Source: Malaya genurostris
Taxonomy: Eukaryota > Arthropoda > Insecta > Diptera > Culicidae
Direction: 5' to 3'
DNA: 64,000 nt
Assembly: GCF_030247185.1 (NCBI RefSeq)
Contig: NC_080572.1
Location: 38,293,383-38,357,382, forward strand
Both the position numbers and the translations under genes were made by a program. The notes beneath the pieces are model-generated. The model worked only from the letters and a program-made list of their open reading frames with translations, was not told where the DNA came from and ran no database searches. This document shows, piece after piece, positions 32,139 through 43,160 of the stretch (the first letter of the stretch is position 1; every line of letters starts with the position of its first letter).

Positions 32139-34259
32139 AATAGGGCGTGTCAATGGGACTTCAAAATCAATAAATTTTGATGTTTCGAATGCGTGGAGGT
32201 GTTCAAATCGGAGAAAATTTTCTATTTTGTAGCTTTTGGGAATCTAATGATGGGTGAAAGAGCGTGTCAATGGGGTTTGAAAATCAATAAGTTTTGATGT
32301 TTCGAATGCGTGGAGGTGTTCAAATCGGAGAAAATTTTCTGTTTTGTCGCTTTTGGGAATCTAATGATGGGTGAAAGAGCGTGTCAATGGGGTTTGAAAA
32401 TCAATAAGCTTTGATGTTTCGAATGCGTGGAGGTGTTCAAATCGGAGAAAATTTTCTGTTTTGTCGCTTTTGGGAATCTAATGATGGGTGAAAGAGCGTG
32501 TCAATGGGGTTTGAAAATCAATAAGTTTTGATGTTTCGAATGCGTGGAGGTGTTCAAATCGGAGAAAATTTTCTGTTTTGTCGCTTTTGGGAATCTAATG
32601 ATGGGTGAAAGAGCGTGTCAATGGGGCTTCAAAATCAATAAGTTTTGATGTTTCGAATGCGTGGAGGTGTTCAAATCGGAGAAAATTTTCTGTTTTGTCG
32701 CTTTTGGGAATCTAATGATGGGTGAAAGAGCGTGTCAATGGGGCTTCAAAATCAATAAGTTTTGATGTTTCGAATGCGTGGAGGTGTTCAAATCGAAGAA
32801 AATTTTCTGTTTTGTCGCTTTTGGGAATCTAATGATGGGTGAAAGAGCGTGTCAATGGGGTTTGAAAATCAATAAGCTTTGATGTTTCAAATGCGTGGAG
32901 GTGTTCAAATCGGAGAAAATTTTCTGTTTTGTCGCTTTTAGGAATCTAATGATGGGTGAAAGAGCGTGTCAATGGGGCTTCAAAATCAATAAGTTTTGAT
33001 GTTTCGAATGCGTGGAGGTGTTCAAATCGGAGAAAATTTTCTGTTTTGTCGCTTTTGGGAATCTAATGATGGGTGAAAGAGCGTGTCAATGGGGCTTCAA
33101 AATCAATAAGTTTTGATGTTTCGAATGCGTGGAGGTGTTCAAATCGGAGAAAATTTTCTGTTTTGTCGCTTTTGGGAATCTAATGATGGGTGAAAGAGCG
33201 TGTCAATGGGGTTTGAAAATCAATAAGTTTTGATGTTTCGAATGCGTGGAGGTGTTCAAATCGGAGAAAATTTTCTGTTTTGTCGCTTTTGGGAATCTAA
33301 TGATGGGTGAAAGAGCGTGTCAATGGGGCTTCAAAATCAATAAGTTTTGATGTTTCGAATGCGTGGAGGTGTTCAAATCGGAGAAAAATTTCTGTTTTGT
33401 CGCTTTTGGGAATCTAATGATGGGTGAAAGAGCGTGTCAATGGGGTTTGAAAATCAAAAAGTTTTGATGTTTCGAATGCGTGGAGGTGTTCAAATCGGAG
33501 AAAATTTTCTGTTTTGTCGCTTTTGAGAATCTAATGATGGGTGAAAGAGCGTGTCAATGGGGTTTGAAAATCAATAAGTTTTAATGTTTCGAATGCGTGG
33601 AGGTGTTCAAATCGGAGAAAATTTTCTGTTTTGTCGCTTTTGGGAATCTAATGATGGGTGAAAGAGCGTGTCAATGGGGTTTGAAAATCAATAAGTTTTG
33701 ATGTTTCGAATGCGTGGAGGTGTTCAAATCGGAGAAAATTTTCTGTTTTGTCGCTTTTGGGAATCTAATGATGGGTGAAAGAGCGTGTCAATGGGGCTTC
33801 AAAATCAATAAGTTTTGATGTTTCGAATGCGTGGAGGTGTTCAAATCGGAGAAAATTTCTGTTTTGTCGTTTTTGGGAATCTAATGATGGGTGAAAGAGC
33901 GTGTCAATGGGGTTTGAAAATCAATAAGTTTTAATGTTTCGAATGCGTGGAGGTGTTCAAATCGGAGAAAATTTTCTGTTTTGTCGCTTTTGGGAATCTA
34001 ATGATGGGTGAAAGAGCGTGTCAATGGGGTTTGAAAATCAATAAGTTTTGATGTTTCGAATGCGTGGAGGTGTTCAAATCGGAGAAAATTTTCTGTTTTG
34101 TCGCTTTTGGGAATCTAATGATGGGTGAAAGAGCGTGTCAATGGGGCTTCAAAATCAATAAGTTTTGATGTTTCGAATGCGTGGAGGTGTTCAAATCGGA
34201 GAAAATATTCTGTTTTGTCGCTTTTGGGAATCTAATGATGGGTGACAGAGCCTGTCAAT
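32139..34259 (+). repeat. 117-bp satellite, forward array, about 18 copies
   Basis: Head-to-tail monomers with a period of 117 bp, measured repeatedly (for example the GGTGTTC anchor at 32204, 32321 and so on to 34192). Copies are nearly identical, differing at a few sites such as GGGGTTTGA versus GGGGCTTCA. The first and last monomers are diverged or truncated, and one monomer near 33855 has lost one base. No coding potential. Confidence 0.95.
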
Positions 34260-35284
34260 AGGATTATCAATCAAAAATCAAATCGAATCAAACGAGGTTT
34301 CTAAGGTTTCTTTTTTTTAATTTCGTGATACTACTTTTAAACTTGTCAAGCGATATTCAATTTTTTCTCGCACTTTCGATTACCATATGTTTGTAATGTT
34401 CGAAACTAAGCCGTGTAGAATTAATTCATATTCATTATGATTCTAAATTCTACAATAACGACCATGTTTATGTTAATGTAATCGAATTTTGAATGCATTT
34501 ATAGTGTAATGCTTGCAAGGTTATGCTCAGAATAAAAATTATTGTTTATCCATTGTTGGTGTTAGAACGTGTGTTGAAAATAAAGCATTTTTTTGGTTCC
34601 AACAATAGTAAATACATTTTCATACATATACATATACATTTGATGTAACGTTCAAGCCATTTAGCATATATATATTATTCGATGGAAAACGATTTTGTTA
34701 TCAATAGTCACATAAATTATGTTATGGCAATACTTAGTATGCTATATGTTTGATGTTACATATTTTCAACCAAAGCAACAAAAACTGTTTACGCTCCTAA
34801 GTTAACATAAGCCTGACTTTTTAAGAATTTCTATTTGCTGCAAGGGTAGCCTACTATTGTAATGATGACTTTTTTATGGACATATTTAAGAAAACAATAT
34901 AAGTTTCATTTAGAAGATTTTTGACAACTATTACCGAAAACCGGATTATAGTGACTTTGTTTTGCCATCAACTAAAAACACTTACAAATTGAAATATTTT
35001 TTGCGACAGTTTTGAAGTTTTCGCACCTTTTTTGCGCCGTCACTAATACGACCATTGCAACACTCCCCAGGTTTCCAATCTGGACAGCATAATATCACTA
35101 ATTGGCATTATAGTCGCTCTAGGGACTGCTTTAATACCGGCTTTAGCAAAATACATACAAAAGATACAAATTAGAGTTCTAAATTTAAATTTTATAACTG
35201 CATTAAAATTCATGTTATTACATTTCATAAAGTAGAAATCTATATTCAGTTTCATAATTATTTTTTATCAAATATATAAATTTG
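34260..35284. other. AT-rich unique spacer inside the hAT-like element
   Basis: About 1 kb without recognisable gene or repeat. Near its left end, 34262-34290 contains CAAAAATCAAATCGAATCAA, which resembles the complement of the 11-bp satellite that starts at its right end. Confidence 0.6.
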
Positions 35285-38130
35285 TTTGATTTTGATTTGA
35301 TTTTGATTTGATTTTGATTTGATTTTGATTTGATTTTGATTTGATTTTGATTTGATTTTGATTTGATTTTGATTTGATTTTGATTTGATTTTGATTTGAT
35401 TTTGATTTGATTTTGATTTGATTTTGATTTGATTTTGATTTGATTTTGATTTGATTTTGATTTGATTTTGATTTGATTTTGATTTGATTTTGATTTGATT
35501 TTGATTTGATTTTGATTTGATTTTGATTTGATTTTGATTTGATTTTGATTTGATTTTGATTTGATTTTGATTTGATTTTGATTTGATTTTGATTTGATTT
35601 TGATTTGATTTTGATTTGATTTTGATTTGATTTTGATTTGATTTTGATTTGATTTTGATTTGATTTTGATTTGATTTTGATTTGATTTTGATTTGATTTT
35701 GATTTGATTTTGATTTGATTTTGATTTGATTTTGATTTGATTTTGATTTGATTTTGATTTGATTTTGATTTGATTTTGATTTGATTTTGATTTGATTTTG
35801 ATTTGATTTTGATTTGATTTTGATTTGATTTTGATTTGATTTTGATTTGATTTTGATTTGATTTTGATTTGATTTTGATTTGATTTTGATTTGATTTTGA
35901 TTTGATTTTGATTTGATTTTGATTTGATTTTGATTTGATTTTGATTTGATTTTGATTTGATTTTGATTTGATTTTGATTTGATTTTGATTTGATTTTGAT
36001 TTGATTTTGATTTGATTTTGATTTGATTTTGATTTGATTTTGATTTGATTTTGATTTGATTTTGATTTGATTTTGATTTGATTTTGATTTGATTTTGATT
36101 TGATTTTGATTTGATTTTGATTTGATTTTGATTTGATTTTGATTTGATTTTGATTTGATTTTGATTTGATTTTGATTTGATTTTGATTTGATTTTGATTT
36201 GATTTTGATTTGATTTTGATTTGATTTTGATTTGATTTTGATTTGATTTTGATTTGATTTTGATTTGATTTTGATTTGATTTTGATTTGATTTTGATTTG
36301 ATTTTGATTTGATTTTGATTTGATTTTGATTTGATTTTGATTTGATTTTGATTTGATTTTGATTTGATTTTGATTTGATTTTGATTTGATTTTGATTTGA
36401 TTTTGATTTGATTTTGATTTGATTTTGATTTGATTTTGATTTGATTTTGATTTGATTTTGATTTGATTTTGATTTGATTTTGATTTGATTTTGATTTGAT
36501 TTTGATTTGATTTTGATTTGATTTTGATTTGATTTTGATTTGATTTTGATTTGATTTTGATTTGATTTTGATTTGATTTTGATTTGATTTTGATTTGATT
36601 TTGATTTGATTTTGATTTGATTTTGATTTGATTTTGATTTGATTTTGATTTGATTTTGATTTGATTTTGATTTGATTTTGATTTGATTTTGATTTGATTT
36701 TGATTTGATTTTGATTTGATTTTGATTTGATTTTGATTTGATTTTGATTTGATTTTGATTTGATTTTGATTTGATTTTGATTTGATTTTGATTTGATTTT
36801 GATTTGATTTTGATTTGATTTTGATTTGATTTTGATTTGATTTTGATTTGATTTTGATTTGATTTTGATTTGATTTTGATTTGATTTTGATTTGATTTTG
36901 ATTTGATTTTGATTTGATTTTGATTTGATTTTGATTTGATTTTGATTTGATTTTGATTTGATTTTGATTTGATTTTGATTTGATTTTGATTTGATTTTGA
37001 TTTGATTTTGATTTGATTTTGATTTGATTTTGATTTGATTTTGATTTGATTTTGATTTGATTTTGATTTGATTTTGATTTGATTTTGATTTGATTTTGAT
37101 TTGATTTTGATTTGATTTTGATTTGATTTTGATTTGATTTTGATTTGATTTTGATTTGATTTTGATTTGATTTTGATTTGATTTTGATTTGATTTTGATT
37201 TGATTTTGATTTGATTTTGATTTGATTTTGATTTGATTTTGATTTGATTTTGATTTGATTTTGATTTGATTTTGATTTGATTTTGATTTGATTTTGATTT
37301 GATTTTGATTTGATTTTGATTTGATTTTGATTTGATTTTGATTTGATTTTGATTTGATTTTGATTTGATTTTGATTTGATTTTGATTTGATTTTGATTTG
37401 ATTTTGATTTGATTTTGATTTGATTTTGATTTGATTTTGATTTGATTTTGATTTGATTTTGATTTGATTTTGATTTGATTTTGATTTGATTTTGATTTGA
37501 TTTTGATTTGATTTTGATTTGATTTTGATTTGATTTTGATTTGATTTTGATTTGATTTTGATTTGATTTTGATTTGATTTTGATTTGATTTTGATTTGAT
37601 TTTGATTTGATTTTGATTTGATTTTGATTTGATTTTGATTTGATTTTGATTTGATTTTGATTTGATTTTGATTTGATTTTGATTTGATTTTGATTTGATT
37701 TTGATTTGATTTTGATTTGATTTTGATTTGATTTTGATTTGATTTTGATTTGATTTTGATTTGATTTTGATTTGATTTTGATTTGATTTTGATTTGATTT
37801 TGATTTGATTTTGATTTGATTTTGATTTGATTTTGATTTGATTTTGATTTGATTTTGATTTGATTTTGATTTGATTTTGATTTGATTTTGATTTGATTTT
37901 GATTTGATTTTGATTTGATTTTGATTTGATTTTGATTTGATTTTGATTTGATTTTGATTTGATTTTGATTTGATTTTGATTTGATTTTGATTTGATTTTG
38001 ATTTGATTTTGATTTGATTTTGATTTGATTTTGATTTGATTTTGATTTGATTTTGATTTGATTTTGATTTGATTTTGATTTGATTTTGATTTGATTTTGA
38101 TTTGATTTTGATTTGATTTTGATTTGATTT
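35285..38130. repeat. 11-bp satellite (GATTTTGATTT)n, about 259 copies
   Basis: 2.85 kb of a uniform 11-bp repeat with no variant that I can find. Its complement AAATCAAAATC contains no stop codon in any frame, so long frames with an 11-residue Asn/Gln/Ile/Lys/Ser repeat appear on the minus strand; these are artefacts. The right border fuses directly into a 117-bp monomer at GATTTGAACACC. Confidence 0.97.
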
Positions 38131-41100
38131 GAACACCTCCACGCATTCGAAGCATCAAAACTTATTGATTTTGAAGCCCCATTGACACGCTCTTTCGCCC
38201 ATCATTAGATTCCCAAAAGCGACAAAACAGAAAATTTTCTCCGATTTGAACACCTCCACGCATTCGAAACATCAAAACTTATTGATTTTGAAGCCCCATT
38301 GACACGCTCTTTCACCCATCATTAGATTCCCAAAAGCGACAAAATAGAAAATTTTCTCCGATTTGAACACCTCCACGCATTCGAAACATCAAAACTTATT
38401 GATTTTGAAGCCCCATTGACACGCTCTTTCACCCATCATTAGATTCCCAAAAGCGACAAAACAGAAAATTTTCTCCGATTTGAACACCTCCACGCATTCG
38501 AAACATCAAAATTGATTGATTTTCAAACCCCATTGACACGCTCTTTCACCCATCATTAGATTCCCAAAAGCGACAAAACAGAAAATTTTTTCCGATTTGA
38601 ACACCTCCACGCATTCGAAACATCAAAACTTATTGATTTTGAAGCCCCATTGACACGCTCTTTCACCCATCATTAGATTCCCAAAAGCGACAAAACAGAA
38701 AATTTTCTCCGATTTGAACACCTCCACGCATTCGAAACATCAAAACTTATTGATTTTGAAGCCCCATTGACACGCTCTTTCACCCATCATTAGATTCCCA
38801 AAAGTGACAAAACAGAAAATTTTCTCCGATTTGAACACCTCCACGCATTCGAAACATCAAAACTTATTGATTTTGAAGCCCCATTGACACGCTCTTTCAC
38901 CCATCATTAAATTCCCAAAAGCGACAAAACAGAAAATTTTCTCCGATTTGAACACCTCCACGCATTCGAAACATCAAAACTTATTGATTTCCAAACCCCA
39001 TTGACACGCTCTTTCACCCATCATTAGATTCCCAAAAGCGACAAAACAGAAAATTTTTTCCGATTTGAACACCTCCACGCATTCGAAACATCAAAACTTA
39101 TTGATTTTGAAGCCCCATTGACACGCTCTTTCACCCATCATTAGATTCCCAAAAGCGACAAAACAGAAAATTTTCTCCGATTTGAACACCTCCACGCATT
39201 CGAAACATCAAAACTTATTGATTTTGAAGCCCCATTGACACGCCCTTTCACCCATCATTAGATTCCCAAAAGTGACAAAACAGAAAATTTTCTCCGATTT
39301 GAACACCTCCACGCATTCGAAACATCAAAACTTATTGATTTTGAAGCCCCATTGACACGCTCTTTCACCCATCATTAGATTCCCAAAAGCGACAAAATAG
39401 AAAATTTTCTCCGATTTGAACACCTCCACGCATTCGAAACATCAAAACTTATTGATTTTGAAGCCCCATTGACACGCTCTTTCACCCATCATTAGATTCC
39501 CAAAAGCGACAAAATAGAAAATTTTCTCCGATTTGAACACCTCCACGCATTCGAAACATCAAAACTTATTGATTTTGAAGCCCCATTGACACGCTCTTTC
39601 ACCCATCATTAGATTCCCAAAAGCGACAAAACAGAAAATTTTCTCCGATTTGAACACCTCCACGCATTCGAAACATCAAAACTTATTGATTTTGAAGCCC
39701 CATTGACACGCTCTTTCACCCATCATTAGATTCCCAAAAGTGACAAAACAGACAATTTTCTCCGATTTGAACACCTCCACGCATTCGAAACATCAAAACT
39801 TATTGATTTTGAAGCCCCATTGACACGCTCTTTCACCCATCATTAGATTCCCAAAAGCGACAAAATAGAAAATTTTCTCCGATTTGAACACCTCCACGCA
39901 TTCGAAACATCAAAACTTATTGATTTTGAAGCCCCATTGACACGCTCTTTCACCCATCATTAGATTCCCAAAAGCGACAAAATAGAAAATTTTCTCCGAT
40001 TTGAACACCTCCACGCATTCGAAACATCAAAACTTATTGATTTTGAAGCCCCATTGACACGCTCTTTCACCCATCATTAGATTCCCAAAAGCGACAAAAC
40101 AGAAAATTTTCTCCGATTTGAACACCTCCACGCATTCGAAACATCAAAATTGATTGATTTTCAAACCCCATTGACACGCTCTTTCACCCATCATTAGATT
40201 CCCAAAAGCGACAAAACAGAAATTTTTTTCCGATTTGAACACCTCCACGCATTCGAAACATCAAAACTTATTGATTTTGAAGCCCCATTGACACGCTCTT
40301 TCACCCATCATTAGATTCCCAAAAGCGACAAAACAGAAAATTTTCTCCGATTTGAACACCTCCACGCATTCGAAACATCAAAACTTATTGATTTTGAAGC
40401 CCCATTGACACGCTCTTTCACCCATCATTAGATTCCCAAAAGTGACAAAACAGAAAATTTTCTCCGATTTGAACACCTCCACGCATTCGAAACATCAAAA
40501 TTGATTGATTTTCAAACCCCATTGACACGCTCTTTCACCCATCATTAGATTCCCAAAAGCGACAAAACAGAAAATTTTTTCCGATTTGAACACCTCCACG
40601 CATTCGAAACATCAAAACTTATTGATTTTGAAGCCCCATTGACACGCTCTTTCACTCATCATTAGATTCCCAAAAGCGACAAAACAGAAAATTTTCTCCG
40701 ATTTGAACACCTCCACGCATTCGAAACATCAAAACTTATTGATTTTGAAGCCCCATTGACACGCTCTTTCACCCATCATTAGATTCCCAAAAGTGACAAA
40801 ACAGAAAATTTTCTCCGATTTGAACACCTCCACGCATTCGAAACATCAAAACTTATTGATTTTGAAGCCCCATTGACACGCTCTTTCACCCATCATTAGA
40901 TTCCCAAAAGCGACAAAACAGAAAATTTTCTCCGATTTGAACACCTCCACGCATTCGAAACATCAAAACTTATTGATTTCCAAACCCCATTGACACGCTC
41001 TTTCACCCATCATTAGATTCCCAAAAGCGACAAAACAGAAAATTTTTTCCGATTTGAACACCTCCACGCATTCGAAACATCAAAACTTATTGATTTTGAA

Positions 41101-42693
41101 GCCCCATTGACACGCTCTTTCACCCATCATTAGATTCCCAAAAGCGACAAAACAGAAAATTTTCTCCGATTTGAACACCTCCACGCATTCGAAACATCAA
41201 AACTTATTGATTTTGAAGCCCCATTGACACGCTCTTTCACCAATCATTAGATTCCCAAAAGCGACAAAACAGAAAATTTTTTCCGATTTGAACACCTCCA
41301 CGCATTCGAAACATCAAAACTTATTGATTTTGAAGCCCCATTGACACGCTCTTTCACCCATCATTAGATTCCCAAAAGCGACAAAACAGAAAATTTTCTC
41401 CGATTTGAACACCTCCACGCATTCGAAACATCAAAACTTATTGATTTTGAAGCCCCATTGACACGCTCTTTCACCCATCATTAGATTCCCAAAAGCGACA
41501 AAATAGAAAATTTTCTCCGATTTGAACACCTCCACGCATTCGAAACATCAAAACTTATTGATTTTGAAGCCCCATTGACACGCTCTTTCACCCATCATTA
41601 GATTCCCAAAAGCGACAAAATAGAAAATTTTCTCCGATTTGAACACTTCCACGCATTCGAAACATCAAAACTTATTGATTTTGAAGCCCCATTGACACGC
41701 TCTTTCACCCATCATTAGATTCCCAAAAGCGACAAAACAGAAAATTTTCTCCGATTTGAACACCTCCACGCATTCGAAACATCAAAATTGATTGATTTTC
41801 AAACCCCATTGACACGCTCTTTCACCCATCATTAGATTCCCAAAAGCGACAAAACAGAAAATTTTTTCCGATTTGAACACCTCCACGCATTCGAAACATC
41901 AAAACTTATTGATTTTGAAGCCCCATTGACACGCTCTTTCACCCATCATTAGATTCCCAAAAGCGACAAAACAGAAAATTTTCTCCGATTTGAACACCTC
42001 CACGCATTCGAAACATCAAAACTTATTGATTTCCAAACCCCATTGACACGCTCTTTCACCCATCATTAGATTCCCAAAAGCGACAAAACAGAAAATTTTT
42101 TCCGATTTGAACACCTCCACGCATTCGAAACATCAAAACTTATTGATTTTGAAGCCCCATTGACACGCTCTTTCACCCATCATTAGATTCCCAAAAGCGA
42201 CAAAACAGAAAATTTTCTCCGATTTGAACACCTCCACGCATTCGAAACATCAAAAGTTATTGATTTTGAAGCCCCATTGACACGCTCTTTCACCCATCAT
42301 TAGATTCCCAAAAGTGACAAAACAGAAAATTTTCTCCGATTTGAACACCTCCACGCATTCGAAACATCAAAACTTATTGATTTTGAAGCCCCATTGACAC
42401 GCTCTTTCACCCATCATTAGATTCCCAAAAGCGACAAAACAGAAAATTTTCTCCGATTTGAACACCTCCACGCATTCGAAACATCAAAAGTTATTGATTT
42501 TGAAGCCCCATTGACACGCTCTTTCACCCATCATTAGATTCCCAAAAGTGACAAAACAGAAAATTTTCTCCGATTTGAACACCTCCACGCATTCGAAACA
42601 TCAAAAGTTATTGATTTTGAAGCCCCATTGACACGCTCTTTCACCCATCATTAGATTCCCAAAAGCGACAAAACAGAAAATTTTCACCGATTT
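38131..42693 (-). repeat. 117-bp satellite, inverted array, 39 copies
   Basis: Same monomer as 32139-34259 in opposite orientation. From 38131 to 42693 is exactly 39 x 117 bp, so there is no net insertion or deletion. Variants recur in several monomers (ATTGATTGATTTTCAAACC versus CTTATTGATTTTGAAGCC, AGTGAC versus AGCGAC, AAAATAG versus AAAACAG), suggesting block-wise amplification. The last copy is followed at 42694 by a diverged partial monomer. Confidence 0.96.
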
Positions 42694-43068
42694 GAACACT
42701 CGCACGCATATCACCTGCATTATGCAAAATTTATACAATTGTATCATTTGCTCACCCCTTTGTACAATTTTTGCTGATCCTCATCAAAAACGATTTTCTG
42801 CTCAAATCATTTCTGATCGCATCAGTAGTGATTTTTTGGAATTAAAATCTTCTCTGATTTCCTAATTCCATAATCATGATCTTACACGAAATCAAATCTC
42901 ATAAGGATCAGATGAGTGCGATTATGTAACGACGATTTTTCTTTAGGCTAGGATCAGTAGTGATCAAATCAGTAGTGATTTTTTAAAGTTCAAGATCAGT
43001 GATCTTAATATCAGCAGTGATCGTCGATCACTGGTGATTTTTGATTTTTGGTGATTTTTCCAGCCCTG

Positions 43069-43160
43069 CTACTGACACTAACAATACTTCCAGGTCGGGG
43101 CTTGAACATACAGCAACTGGCTTGTAAGACTGCCCCAAGCATTGAACCGCCAATCTGGGC
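43069..43160 (-). mobile_element. SINE copy 3, 5' part
   Basis: tRNA-like head on the minus strand (ATTGGCGGTTCAATGC near 43155, B-box-like TTCAAGCCCCG). It is continuous with 31624-31737 once the hAT-like element and one copy of CTACTGAC are removed. Confidence 0.8.

Larger units (their letters stand above)
31738..43068. mobile_element. 11.3-kb gene-less hAT-like transposon carrying inverted satellite arrays
   Basis: The ends are inverted copies with one difference in 18: CAGGGCTGGCAAAATCAC at 31738-31755 and its complement at 43051-43068. Both are directly flanked by CTACTGAC (31730-31737 and 43069-43076), an 8-bp duplication that fits the nTnnnnAn preference reported for Ac-type hAT transposons. 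Both subterminal regions are rich in ATCACTACTGATC-like motifs, the kind of clustered sites hAT transposases bind. Inside there is no transposase. The order is forward 117-bp array, AT-rich spacer, 11-bp array, and inverted 117-bp array. The SINE on both sides is continuous once the element is removed, so the whole block behaves as one insertion. It would need a transposase supplied from elsewhere. Confidence 0.85.

Noticed and set aside
35218..38158. Two overlapping minus-strand reading frames of about 970 codons with an 11-residue Asn/Gln/Ile/Lys/Ser repeat
   Set aside because: They are a by-product of the stop-free 11-bp satellite; several frames are open at once and the ends run into satellite or spacer.
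32139..42693. CRISPR-like regular repeats
   Set aside because: There are no unique spacers; monomers are contiguous and nearly identical, and the DNA is animal nuclear sequence. It is satellite DNA.
31738..43068. Interpretation as a centromeric or heterochromatic satellite block
   Set aside because: The exact 8-bp duplication, matching terminal inverted repeats and the split SINE show a bounded insertion, not an open-ended satellite domain.
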